Positions 49,965-61,747 of a stretch of 64,000 bases of DNA are shown here, piece by piece. The position numbers and the translations under genes are program-made. Location of the stretch: the NCBI RefSeq assembly GCF_014651135.1, contig NZ_BMWH01000004.1, forward strand, positions 62,001 to 126,000. The letters run 5' to 3'. The first letter of the stretch is position 1, and every line of letters starts with the position of its first letter. The notes beneath the pieces are model-generated. The model saw only the letters and a list, made by a program, of their open reading frames with translations. It made no database searches and was not told the origin of the DNA. The stretch is from Streptomyces echinoruber (lineage in GTDB: Bacteria; Actinomycetota; Actinomycetes; Streptomycetales; Streptomycetaceae).

Positions 49965-50105
49965 CGTTTCCCTTCGTGCGGTCGGGATTCCCTTCGTGCA
50001 GCCGGCAAGGGGGCGTTCCCCTCAGCCGCCGGGCCGAGGGGACGAGCCGAGGGGACGAGGAGACAACGCGTCGGGCCCCGGACAACGCATCCCGGACAAC
50101 ACATC

Positions 50106-50176
50106 GGGCCCCAGGAGACATCGCGGCGTCTTCTGGGGCCCTTGACGCGTCCGGACCGATCCGGCCGGATCGGTCC
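50106..50176 (-). terminator. Double hairpin downstream of the long chaplin
   Basis: A perfect 24-base palindrome GGACCGATCCGG plus its complement (50153-50176) and a 14-bp stem with one G-T pair (50106-50141) stand in series beyond the long chaplin stop. The rest of 49965-50197 has GGGACGAG-like short repeats and no gene. Confidence 0.82.
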
Positions 50177-50197
50177 ACGCGGCGGCTTCGAGATCGG

Positions 50198-50983
50198 TCA
50201 GCAGGCGCGGCCCGGATGGAAGCGGCGGTACAGGATCCCACCCGTGAGGATGAGCGCGACGCTGCCCGCGAGCGCGGGGGCCGTGAGGTCCGCTCCGGTG
50301 TGGGCCAGCGAGGACGCCACCGTGCGCGGGTCCTCCGAGGACTGCGGGTCCTCCGGGGAGTGCGGGGCGACGTGGGACCGGTCGGAGGAAGTCGGGGGCT
50401 TGGAGGCCCGGGGCTTCGGGATCGAGGTGTGCGAGATCTCGTGGTCGCCGGAGCCGTTGACCGACTCGTTGCCGATGGCCGGGTTGCCCGCGCCGACCAC
50501 GTTGGCGCTGTTCCCGGAGACGTTCACCGGCAGGTCGACCGGGAGCTGGAGGTTGTTTCCCGACAGCAGCCCGGGTGAGTCGGCGGTGACACCGTGGGCC
50601 GAGGCACCACCGGACGCACTCGACTCGCCGCCGTCGCCGGCCGCGTCCCCGGCCCTGGCCGCGTCGCTCTTCTCCGCACCGCCGGCCTTGGCCGCGCCGC
50701 TCTTCTTCGCGCCGCCGGCCTTGGCCGCGCCGCCGTTCACACAGGTGTTGCCCACGGCCGGGTTGAGCAGTCCCACGACGTCGACGGTGTTGCCGCAGAC
50801 GTTCACCGGCACGTTCACCGGCACCTGGAGGGAGTTGCCGGAGAGCACCCCGGGCGAGCCGGTCGCCGTACCGTCGGCGCCGGCCCCGTCGGCCGCGAAG
50901 GCGGCGGACACCGGGAACGCCACGGCCATCGCGCCGGACGCGGCGGCGATGGCGATCACACCGCTTCGGGTAGTCCGTCTCAT
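50198..50983 (-). CDS. Long chaplin with two chaplin domains and LAHTG sortase signal
   Basis: A 261-residue wall-anchored chaplin. The signal peptide ends about residue 30. Domain 1 (TGSPGVLSGNSLQVPVNVPV ... C63 ... C81) is canonical. An Ala/Gly/Lys repeat linker (AAKAGGAKKSGAAKAGGAEK) separates it from domain 2 (DSPGLLSGNNLQLPVDLPVN ... NVVGAGNPAIGN), where both Cys are Ser (156 and 174). A Ser/Pro/Glu-rich stretch leads to LAHTG (226-230), a TM helix and YRRFHPGRAC. Class-E sortases attach such proteins to peptidoglycan, where they display short chaplin fibrils. Domain 2 cannot form the chaplin disulfide. ATG with AGGAAACCC upstream. Confidence 0.92.
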   Translation of the reverse strand: MRRTTRSGVIAIAAASGAMAVAFPVSAAFAADGAGADGTATGSPGVLSGNSLQVPVNVPVNVCGNTVDVVGLLNPAVGNTCVNGGAAKAGGAKKSGAAKAGGAEKSDAARAGDAAGDGGESSASGGASAHGVTADSPGLLSGNNLQLPVDLPVNVSGNSANVVGAGNPAIGNESVNGSGDHEISHTSIPKPRASKPPTSSDRSHVAPHSPEDPQSSEDPRTVASSLAHTGADLTAPALAGSVALILTGGILYRRFHPGRAC

Positions 50984-51124
50984 GGGTTTCCTGCCTTCCT
51001 GACTTCTTCGCGGGCACTCACCCGCACCTCATAAAACGGAGGTGCACCATCCGGAGTTATGGCGTGCCGCCCCCCCCAGTTCCACCGGTTTGGGGCTGGT
51101 TTGCCCACGAGAGGCGGACCGGCA

Positions 51125-51152
51125 TTGAACTCATACCCCCTAGGGGTATAGT
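51125..51152 (+). promoter_or_regulatory. Copper-responsive promoter with CsoR operator
   Basis: TTGAAC (-35, 51125-51130) and TATAGT (-10, 51147-51152) are spaced 16 bp. Between and into the -10 lies the palindrome TACCCCCTAGGGGTA (51134-51148), matching the known CsoR site type. Copper-bound CsoR would release this site and allow copZ-copA expression. No csoR gene is in this window. Confidence 0.9.
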
Positions 51153-51215
51153 CTGAAGTGGAGGGGATTCCCCCGTGACCCCCAGGCCCCACACGCCTCG
51201 ACGAGGAGTAACGAC

Positions 51216-51455
51216 ATGACCGCTCGGACCGACACCCAGGGTTCCGTCACCACCGTCTACAAGGTGACCGGGATGAGCTGCGGACACTGCGAGGGCTCCG
51301 TCTCCGCCGAACTCACCCGGCTCCCCGGTGTGACGTCGGTGCGGGCCGTCGCCGCCACCGGCGAGGTCACCGTCGTCTCCGAGGCGCCGCTGGACGAGGA
51401 GGCCGTGCGGGCCGCCGTCGACGAGGCCGGTTTCGAGCTCGCCGGCCGGGCCTGA
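51216..51455 (+). CDS. copZ: Copper chaperone CopZ (heavy-metal-associated domain)
   Basis: A 79-residue protein that is a single HMA domain: [20 protein letters not shown] with the Cu(I)-binding MxCxxC pair, then [20 protein letters not shown]. It carries Cu(I) in the cytoplasm to the ATPase encoded next door. The ATG follows GAGGAG. It is the first gene after the CsoR-type promoter. Confidence 0.95.
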   Translation: MTARTDTQGSVTTVYKVTGMSCGHCEGSVSAELTRLPGVTSVRAVAATGEVTVVSEAPLDEEAVRAAVDEAGFELAGRA

Positions 51456-51552
51456 CGGCGCCGGCACCCGACGCCCCCCTTCTCCGCACCGGACCGTGCC
51501 GACCAGCTCATACTGGCTCCGTACGGTCCGGTCCGCTCTCTGGAGTACGGAC

Positions 51553-53832
<2,280 letters not shown>

Positions 53833-54549
53833 TCGGCCGCGGGACGGGCACGAACCGGACGAAAGTACTCGGCGGTAAGGGCGAGGGGCCCCTGGAGTCC
53901 GGAGACGTCCTCCCATAAGCTCTTCACACGGCTCACGCATCTTCCTTACGCTGGGGCCCCGATCGCGTGTCGGGGCTCTTGCGTGTCGGACGGGGATGCG
54001 CAAGAGACGCAGATCACAGTGATGTGAACGTAACCCTCGAAGGGATTCGAAGGTCTAAGTTGTCGATGTCAGGAAGCGTCTTGGGGGGCGCCGACTGGCA
54101 GCTGAGGTCGTCTTGGGGGACTTCCTCAGGAACGCGTTGCCGGGGCACGTACGGCGGGAAGCTTTGAGCGGCCCTCCCGGACGTGCGCTGTCCCGGCAGA
54201 CCGCAAGGCGGGAGCACGCCGAGTTTTGCTCATTGTGCTCACGTCCGAACAGCGATTCAGGCGCTGTCCTCACCAAGCGCCCGGCCGGATCCCGTGGGGG
54301 GAATCCGCACCGGGACACGGGAAGGCGCCCTGGTCGCCGGCCCGTGGGGGGACCGGCGTCTCAGGGCGCCTTCCGCTTTGCTGCTTTGTTGCTTTGCGGC
54401 TCTGTGCCTCTGCTGCTTCGCCGCTTTGTCGCGTCTCGCGCTGCCCTTCGGCACCTTTCCGGCGCCTTTCGGGCGTCTCTTGAGCATCTTTGGCCGTCGG
54501 GCCCCGCGGGCGGCCGTGAGGTCACCCGCGGGACTCGGGCAGCAGGAGT
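53833..54549. other. 717-bp intergenic region between copA and citA
   Basis: Both strands have short ORFs but none with a start, ribosome site and recognisable protein. It contains a small GCCCCGA/TCGGGGC hairpin after copA (about 53955-53975), the large hairpin listed separately, and short CTTTG-type direct repeats (54376-54432). Confidence 0.5.
54320..54374. terminator. Large hairpin downstream of citA
   Basis: 13-bp arms GGAAGGCGCCCTG (54320-54332) and CAGGGCGCCTTCC (54362-54374) with an inner GCCGG/CCGGC stem; T-rich on the plus side. It may end citA transcripts or a plus-strand transcript of unknown origin. Confidence 0.65.
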
Positions 54550-55839
<1,290 letters not shown>

Positions 55840-56189
55840 GTCTTCCCTCACCGACGTAGTGCCTCATCTTCGAGGTGCCCTGACTGTCTCTACCATCCCC
55901 CATTTGGCTCAGGAGAGTGCACTCGGGGTCGACCATTGGGCTAGTGGACGGCACTCAGTGCCGCCAACCTGCTCATCCTGCCCCCTCGGCGGGGCGGGCG
56001 GAAGTGTTGTGTGACCTTTGCGACTTGTTTGATCGATCATTTTTCGCGGCGACCGGTTCCCGGACCCCACCGGGGCCGGCTCCCGGGACCGGCTCCCGGG
56101 ATCGCTCCGGGGGCCGGGCCGCTTCGGAGGCCGGGCCACTCCGGGACCGCCGGGCGCTCCAGGGGCCGAAGCCGCTCCGAGGGGCGGAA
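55840..56189. other. Intergenic region upstream of citA and downstream of recD2
   Basis: The left part should hold the citA promoter. The right part (56050-56180) is a run of GC-rich short direct repeats (CCGGCTCCCGGGA, GGGGCCGAAGCCGCTCC, GGGGCGGAATCACTCC) ending at the recD2 stop. No gene is supported. Confidence 0.5.
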
Positions 56190-58481
56190 TCACTCCAAGG
56201 GGCGGGGCGCGAGCCGGAAGTCGAGCGCCGTGCAGCGCCGGCCGGCCGAGACGGTGCGTACCGCCTGCCCGATCGCCTTGCGGGACCCGACGAGGACGAC
56301 CAGGTGCTTGGCGCGGGTGACCGCCGTGTACAGCAGGTTGCGCTGCAGCATCATCCAGGCACCGGTGGTGACCGGGACGACCACGGCCGGGTACTCACTG
56401 CCCTGGGAGCGGTGGATGGTCACCGCGTACGCGTGCGCCAGTTCGTCCAGTTCGTCGAAGTCGTACGGAACCTCCTCGTCCTCGTCCGTCAGCACCGTGA
56501 GCCGCTGGTCGACCGGGTCGAGCGAGGTGACGACGCCCACGGTGCCGTTGAAGACACCGTTCTTCCCCTTTTCGTAATTGTTGCGGATCTGGGTGACCTT
56601 GTCGCCGACTCGGAAGACCCTGCCGCCGAACCTTTTCTCGGGCAGGTCGGGCCGGCCCGGGGTGATGACCTGCTGGAGCAGCCCGTTGAGCACGCCCGCC
56701 CCGGCCGGGCCGCGGTGCATGGGCGCGAGCACCTGCACGTCCCGGCGCGGGTCGAGCCCGAACCGGGCCGGGATGCGGCGGGCGGCCACGTCCACGGTGA
56801 GCCGGCCGGCGGCCTCGGTGTCGTCCTCGACGAAGAGGAAGAAGTCCTTCATGCCCTCGGTGACGGGATGCTTCCCGGCGTTGATCCGGTGCGCGTTGGT
56901 CACCACCCCGGACTGCTGGGCCTGGCGGAAGACGCGGGTGAGGCGCACCGCCGGGATCGGGCTGCCGTCGGCCAGCAGGTCCCGCAGCACCTCGCCGGCG
57001 CCGACGCTGGGCAACTGGTCGACGTCGCCGACGAAGAGCAGGTGCGCGCCGGGCGGGACCGCCTTGACCAGCTTGTTGGCGAGCAGCAGGTCGAGCATGG
57101 ACGCCTCGTCGACGACGACCAGGTCGGCGTCGAGCGGGCGGTCCTTGTCGTAGGCCGCGTCGCCGCCCGGCTTGAGCTCCAGCAGCCGGTGGACGGTGGA
57201 GGCTTCGGCGCCGGTCAGCTCGGCGAGCCGCTTGGCGGCGCGGCCCGTCGGCGCGGCGAGCACCACCTTCGCCTTCTTGGCGCGGGCCAGTTCCACGACC
57301 GAGCGCACGGTGAAGGACTTGCCGCAGCCCGGGCCGCCGGTGAGCACGGCGACCTTCTCCGTCAGCGCCAGCTTGACGGCCGCCTCCTGCTCCGGGGCGA
57401 GTTCGGCGCCCGTACGGCCCTTCAGCCAGCCCAGGGCCTTGTCCCAGTCGACGTCGCGGAACCACGGCATCCGGTCCTCGTCGGCGCGCAGCAGGCGCAG
57501 CAACTGGGCGGAGAGCGACAGCTCGGCGCGGTGGAAGGGGACCAGGTAGACGGCGGTGACGGGCTCGCCGCCGTCCGGGCCGGGGACCCGCTCGCGTACG
57601 ACACCGGGGTCCCCGCCGTCCTCGGGAGGCTCCGCCAGCTCGGCGAGGCAGTCGATGACGAGCCCGGTGTCGACCTGGAGCAGCTTGACCGTGTCCTTGA
57701 TGAGCTGCTCCTCCGGCAGGAAGCAGTTGCCCTGGTCGGCGGATTGCGACAGCGCGTACTGCAGGCCCGCCTTGACGCGGTCGGGACTGTCGTGCGGGAT
57801 GCCGACCGAGCGGGCGATCTTGTCGGCGGTCAGGAAGCCGATGCCCCAGACGTCGGCGGCCAGGCGGTAGGGCTGGTTCTTGACGACGGAGATCGAGGCG
57901 TCGCCGTACTTCTTGTAGATGCGCACGGCGATGGAGGTGGAGACCTCCACGGTCTGCAGGAACAGCATCACCTCCTTGATCGCCTTCTGCTCCTCCCAGG
58001 CGTCGGCGATCTTCTTGGTCCGCTTGGGCCCGAGCCCCGGCACCTCGATCAGCCGCTCCGGCTCCTCCTCGATGACGCGCAGGGTGTCCAGCCCGAAGTG
58101 CTGGGTGATGCGGTCGGCGAAGACCGGGCCGATGCCCTTGACCAGCCCCGACCCGAGATAGCGCCGGATGCCCTGGATGGTGGCCGGCAGGACGGTCGTG
58201 TAGTTCTCCACGTGGAACTGCCGCCCGTACTGCGGATGCGAGCCCCAGCGGCCCTCCATCCGCAGCGACTCCCCCACCTGGGCGCCGAGCAGCGCGCCGA
58301 CGACGGTGAGCAGGTCCCCGCCGCCGCGGCCGGTGTCGACACGGGCGACCGTGTAGCCGTTCTCCTCGTTGGCGTACGTGATCCGCTCGAGCACACCCTC
58401 GACGACGGCCGGGCGCCGCTCCCCGGCACCCGGCCGTCCCTCCCCCGCCCGGCTTCCCGCGGAACTCGGCTGACTGACCAT
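56190..58481 (-). CDS. recD2: RecD2-like SF1 DNA helicase
   Basis: A 763-residue helicase. The N-terminal region has the OB/HhH elements of RecD2 (VEGVLERITYANEENGYTVA, VKGIGPVFADRITQHFG, VPGLGPKRTKKIADAWEEQK). The motor has Walker A VLTGGPGCGKSFTVRSVVEL, APTGRAAKRLAELTG, Walker B VVVDEASMLDLLL, GDVDQLPSVGAGEVLRDL, LTRVFRQAQ and the final HRSQGSEYPAVVVPV with LLYTAVTRAKHLVVLVG. RecD2 unwinds 5'-3' without RecBC partners and helps DNA repair. The ATG (MVSQPSSAG) is chosen because the preceding frame is Arg-rich and non-conserved. Divergent from the Uma2-like gene. Confidence 0.95.
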   Translation of the reverse strand: MVSQPSSAGSRAGEGRPGAGERRPAVVEGVLERITYANEENGYTVARVDTGRGGGDLLTVVGALLGAQVGESLRMEGRWGSHPQYGRQFHVENYTTVLPATIQGIRRYLGSGLVKGIGPVFADRITQHFGLDTLRVIEEEPERLIEVPGLGPKRTKKIADAWEEQKAIKEVMLFLQTVEVSTSIAVRIYKKYGDASISVVKNQPYRLAADVWGIGFLTADKIARSVGIPHDSPDRVKAGLQYALSQSADQGNCFLPEEQLIKDTVKLLQVDTGLVIDCLAELAEPPEDGGDPGVVRERVPGPDGGEPVTAVYLVPFHRAELSLSAQLLRLLRADEDRMPWFRDVDWDKALGWLKGRTGAELAPEQEAAVKLALTEKVAVLTGGPGCGKSFTVRSVVELARAKKAKVVLAAPTGRAAKRLAELTGAEASTVHRLLELKPGGDAAYDKDRPLDADLVVVDEASMLDLLLANKLVKAVPPGAHLLFVGDVDQLPSVGAGEVLRDLLADGSPIPAVRLTRVFRQAQQSGVVTNAHRINAGKHPVTEGMKDFFLFVEDDTEAAGRLTVDVAARRIPARFGLDPRRDVQVLAPMHRGPAGAGVLNGLLQQVITPGRPDLPEKRFGGRVFRVGDKVTQIRNNYEKGKNGVFNGTVGVVTSLDPVDQRLTVLTDEDEEVPYDFDELDELAHAYAVTIHRSQGSEYPAVVVPVTTGAWMMLQRNLLYTAVTRAKHLVVLVGSRKAIGQAVRTVSAGRRCTALDFRLAPRPLE

Positions 58482-58587
58482 GATCCGACGGTACCGCCGG
58501 AGTGTGACAGGGGGCACCGTCGGCCGGGGAGGGCGACTGCTCACGGCCGCAAAAGGTCCTTCTCAGTAACTTCAGTAACTTTGGCGC

Positions 58588-59187
58588 GTGGAGTACGCGA
58601 AGATGCGCGCCATCGCCGAGGACCTCGGGGCCTACGCGGAACGGCTCGAAGGGGCCTGGAGCGTCGAGATCGGCCCGTCCGGTCCGGTCCTGGCCATGGT
58701 GCGCCCGTCCAAACGCCACGAGGGCACGGTCCGCCGCATCTGCAAGCAACTGGACGCGCAGCTCCCCACCACCCACCCCGGATACATCTGCGCCAACGGC
58801 CCCGAGATCGAGCATCCGGCGATCGGCCGCATGCGCCGCCCGGACGCCGTCGTCATCCCCGAGCGAGTGCTCGACGAGGAAGGGCTCGCCGTCGACGCCA
58901 CCCAGGCGCTCGCGGTGATCGAGATCGTCTCACCGTCCAACCCGGACAACGACTACAGCGAAAAGCTGGCCGACTACCCCGCGATGGGAATCCCCCATTA
59001 CATGATCGTCGACCCGCGCACCGGCACGATCGAGGTCCACTCCGAGCCGTGCAAGGGCCGCTACAGCCAGAAGGAGCCCTACATCTTCGGGGACTCGGTG
59101 CCGTTCGGACCCTGGATCGTGGAGACCTCGGATTTCCGGCGGTACGGCAGGGACGAGGGCGGCCGGCCGGGCCCGGCGGGAGGGTGA
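58588..59187 (+). CDS. Uma2-family PD-(D/E)XK nuclease-like protein
   Basis: A 199-residue protein of the DUF820/Uma2 family, common in multiple copies in Streptomyces. The nuclease-like core is visible: MRRPDAVVI (Pro-Asp), then ALAVIEIVSPSN with the Glu-x-Val end of the PD-(D/E)XK motif, and NDYSEKLADYPAMGIPHYMI with a Lys. The last ~30 residues are Gly/Pro-rich. It may be a restriction-type or stress-related nuclease; targets are unknown. GTG start without a strong ribosome site; an ATG five codons in is possible. Confidence 0.85.
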   Translation: MEYAKMRAIAEDLGAYAERLEGAWSVEIGPSGPVLAMVRPSKRHEGTVRRICKQLDAQLPTTHPGYICANGPEIEHPAIGRMRRPDAVVIPERVLDEEGLAVDATQALAVIEIVSPSNPDNDYSEKLADYPAMGIPHYMIVDPRTGTIEVHSEPCKGRYSQKEPYIFGDSVPFGPWIVETSDFRRYGRDEGGRPGPAGG

Positions 59188-59274
59188 GGCGTCGCCTCAC
59201 ACGGTGGGTCCGGCGGGCTTCCCGCGGCGGACCGGGGCGGGTGCCGGGCCGGACAGCGGTCAGGAGGACCGCTT

Positions 59275-59730
59275 TCAGTCCCACCAGTTGAACAACAGAT
59301 CGCTCAAGACCTCGGGGCGCCAGTAACGGATCTGAGCGAGCTCTGCCTGCGCCAGCTCCGCCACGTCGACCCTCGACATCGGCGTACTCAGCTCCTCGAC
59401 GGACAGACAGCGGAACCCGGCGGCCGCAAAGCTGTCCGCCCACGGCGGCGCCCCCACGAAGCCCGACAGCGGCTGTCCCGGCACCGGCGGGACGTCGGCA
59501 AAGGCGATGACCGGCAGGTGCGCGTGGCACAGGACGACAGGCGTCTTCGCACGGCCGGTGACAGTGACCGAGTGAAAGCTGGACATCTCGGCGCGGACCA
59601 CCTCACCGACGCGGCCACCGATCCGCCTCGCGGCTTCCCAGCAAGCACTGCGAAGGAGTGACAGGTCGATCTCGGGAGCCGGTTCGCCACCGTAGTCCCA
59701 GAACCCGGTCGCTCCTCTCTCAAGCCGCAT
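59275..59730 (-). CDS. Unknown 151-residue protein in an XRE/DUF397 cluster
   Basis: I do not recognise this protein. It begins MRLERGATGFWDYGGEPAPE, has HAHLPVIAFADVPPVPGQPL and DVAELAQAELAQIRYWRPEV and ends FNWWD. It is soluble with no signal peptide. The ATG has AGAAGG and overlaps the DUF397 gene by 11 bases, so it belongs to that operon and may be an accessory partner of the XRE/DUF397 module. Confidence 0.75.
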   Translation of the reverse strand: MRLERGATGFWDYGGEPAPEIDLSLLRSACWEAARRIGGRVGEVVRAEMSSFHSVTVTGRAKTPVVLCHAHLPVIAFADVPPVPGQPLSGFVGAPPWADSFAAAGFRCLSVEELSTPMSRVDVAELAQAELAQIRYWRPEVLSDLLFNWWD

Positions 59731-59935
59731 CAACGCACCTTCTTTTGAGAGCTTCGATGAAGGAGGCGAACGCGGTGGTGGGGAAGGTGAGCGTGGCCCG
59801 GTGGGGGATCTTGGAGTCGCGTATGGCCACGTGGGTGGACGAGTGGGCGATCTCCACGCAGTTGTTCCCGTCGCCGCCGCCGGAGTAGGAGGACTTCCGC
59901 CAGTTCTCAAAGGTGTCGATGTCGGTGCGGCGCAT
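59720..59935 (-). CDS. DUF397 protein (copy 2)
   Basis: A 71-residue DUF397 protein: NWRKSSYSGGGDGNNCVEIA, VAIRDSKIPHRATLTFPTTA, FASFIEALKRR. DUF397 proteins are small partners of XRE/DUF5753 regulators in Streptomyces, often controlling development. It is almost identical to the gene just upstream (DUF397 copy 1), so the two arose by recent duplication. The 3' end overlaps the 151-residue gene. Confidence 0.92.
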   Translation of the reverse strand: MRRTDIDTFENWRKSSYSGGGDGNNCVEIAHSSTHVAIRDSKIPHRATLTFPTTAFASFIEALKRRCVDAA

Positions 59936-59936
59936 G

Positions 59937-60131
59937 TCAGGGGCGGGGGCGCTTCTTGAGGGCCTCGACGAAGGAGGCGAACGCAGTGGTGGGAAAGGTG
60001 AGCATGGCTCGGTGGGGGACCTTGGAGTCGCGTATGGCCACGCGAGCAGGCGAGTGGGCGATCTCCACGCAGTCGTTGCCATCGCCCTCGCCCGAGTAGG
60101 ACGACTTCCGCCAGTTGTCAGGGGTGGTCAT
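59937..60131 (-). CDS. DUF397 protein (copy 1)
   Basis: A 64-residue DUF397 protein: NWRKSSYSGEGDGNDCVEIA, VAIRDSKVPHRAMLTFPTTA, FASFVEALKKRPRP. It directly follows the XRE regulator, with the regulator's last codons (GAACTGTGAGG) supplying the ribosome site. A GTG four codons upstream overlaps the regulator stop and is an alternative start. Its near twin follows one base after its stop. Confidence 0.93.
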   Translation of the reverse strand: MTTPDNWRKSSYSGEGDGNDCVEIAHSPARVAIRDSKVPHRAMLTFPTTAFASFVEALKKRPRP

Positions 60132-60139
60132 GGGCCGCC

Positions 60140-60991
60140 TCACAGTTCTTTCGCCAGGTCATGGATGAAGTCGCGTGACTGTCCGGGCTCGAGTGATACG
60201 GCCTCTACCTTACGAAAGCGCGCTCGATAAGCGCTGAGTTGCGCTTCGGAATCGATGAAGACCGAGCCGTGAGGTGCGTCGCGCACCACTGTGTCCAGCT
60301 TGGGCAGAGGACCACCCACGTACGTCATGGTGCTTGAGGCTCTTGCGAAGCCATCCAGGTCGAAGGGGATGACACGCAAGGTGATGTGGTCCGCTTCGGA
60401 GAGTTCAAGGAGGCGGGCCAGTTGGGCCTTTGAGGCGGTACGGTCGCTGACCCGGATGCGCAGCGCCGCCTCGTGAATCACTGCCGTGTAGGGGATCGGG
60501 GAGGGCCCTTCGATGATCACACGGCGTGCCACCCGGTGGCGGATGCGCAACTCCAGTTCTTCAGAGGTAAGTTCCGGCACCCGCGACGAGAAGACGGCGC
60601 GCGCGTACTCCTCCGTCTGAAGCAGTCCCGGCACGAACAGGATGGCCACCTCGTGCCGGAACAACGCATGGTGATCCAGCTCGGCGAGATCCAGGAACGA
60701 CGTCGGCAACAGGCCGCGGTACTCCTCCCACCAACCGCGGGTCCGGTCGGTGGCCATGGCCACCAAGGCGTCGACGAACTTCTCGTCCGTGCAGGCGTAG
60801 TGCGAGGCAAGGCGGCGAAGTCGCTTCTCGCTCACACCTGAGAGTCCGGACTCGATGTGGGTGATCTGGGCGGGGCTCACTCCCAGCAGCGCTGCCGCCT
60901 GGCGAGCAGTGAGACCTGCTGCTTCACGGAGTCTGCGCAGTTCAGTGGCCAGACGCATCTGACGTGCCGTTGGTTCGCGCCTCAGCGCCAT
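60140..60991 (-). CDS. XRE-family regulator with DUF5753 domain
   Basis: A 283-residue regulator. The N-terminal HTH has LRRLREAAGLTARQAAALLG, VSPAQITHIESGLSGVS. The C-terminal DUF5753 domain has LFVPGLLQTEEYARAVFSSR, PYTAVIHEAALRIRV, ITLRVIPFDLDGFARASSTM and VFIDSEAQLSAYRARFRKVE. WhiJ/Scr1-type XRE proteins pair with DUF397 partners to regulate sporulation or antibiotic genes. It is followed by two DUF397 genes and the 151-residue unknown. The GC content is visibly lower than in flanking genes, suggesting later acquisition. Confidence 0.93.
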   Translation of the reverse strand: MALRREPTARQMRLATELRRLREAAGLTARQAAALLGVSPAQITHIESGLSGVSEKRLRRLASHYACTDEKFVDALVAMATDRTRGWWEEYRGLLPTSFLDLAELDHHALFRHEVAILFVPGLLQTEEYARAVFSSRVPELTSEELELRIRHRVARRVIIEGPSPIPYTAVIHEAALRIRVSDRTASKAQLARLLELSEADHITLRVIPFDLDGFARASSTMTYVGGPLPKLDTVVRDAPHGSVFIDSEAQLSAYRARFRKVEAVSLEPGQSRDFIHDLAKEL

Positions 60992-61226
60992 CGACGTGCT
61001 CCTCGGTGCAACGCGCCTGTGAGCGCGACTCGTTCGGGGTCAGATTACGCGACCAGCTTGCCTAACCTCTACATTTAGACCTACCTTCAGTGACGTAGCG
61101 CACACGCTGCGAAACTCCGGGGTGCCGGAAGCGCACCGCTCCGTCCTGCCGTGGCGGCTGCGGCAATGCCACCGCCCGTCCTCGCAGCCGATTCTCAACT
61201 CCCCGCTCATCGAACGGAGTTCATCC

Positions 61227-61694
61227 ATGCCCGAAAACACCCCTTGGGAGTACAGCCTGTACATCCCCAACGACGTCCGTGCCGTCACCGTCAGCCGTCG
61301 CACCCTGCGTCTGATCCTCACCCTGCACGGCCTGATCCGCCTGGTAGACGTCGCCGAACTCCTCGCCGCGGAGCTGGTGTCCAACGCCGTACGGCACACC
61401 AAGGGGCCCGCCGCGCTGCGGGTGCGGTGGTCGGCCGGGGTGTTGCGGATCGGGGCGTGGGACGCCGACCCCGCGCCGCCGGAGCCGCCGCAGTCCCTGG
61501 AGCGGCTCGGGGAGGCGGAGGCGGAGGAGGGGCGGGGGCTGGCACTGGTGCGGGCCTGCGCCGACGTGTGGGGGTGGCAGCCGCTGGCCAGAGAGGGCAA
61601 CCGGGGAAAGTACGTGTGGTGCGAGCTGGCGGCGGCCCGTTCCACGACCCCTGCTCCGGCGGAACCGCCAGGCGCTCGGCGGGCGCTGTCCTGA
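61227..61694 (+). CDS. RsbW/SpoIIAB-like ATPase (anti-sigma type)
   Basis: A 155-residue GHKL ATPase: AELLAAELVSNAVRHTKGPA (N box), RIGAWDADPAPP and EEGRGLALVRACADVWGW (G box). Streptomyces encode many such small HATPase_c_2 proteins, some of which bind sigma or anti-anti-sigma factors; the partner is not visible here. A 20-residue Pro/Ala/Arg tail ends the protein. The ATG follows ACGGAG; an upstream in-frame start is not supported. Confidence 0.88.
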   Translation: MPENTPWEYSLYIPNDVRAVTVSRRTLRLILTLHGLIRLVDVAELLAAELVSNAVRHTKGPAALRVRWSAGVLRIGAWDADPAPPEPPQSLERLGEAEAEEGRGLALVRACADVWGWQPLAREGNRGKYVWCELAAARSTTPAPAEPPGARRALS

Positions 61695-61747
61695 CGGCCT
61701 GTTGGGCATGCCGGAGCGATGGTGGCTCGTTACCCGCTCTTGTCCTT

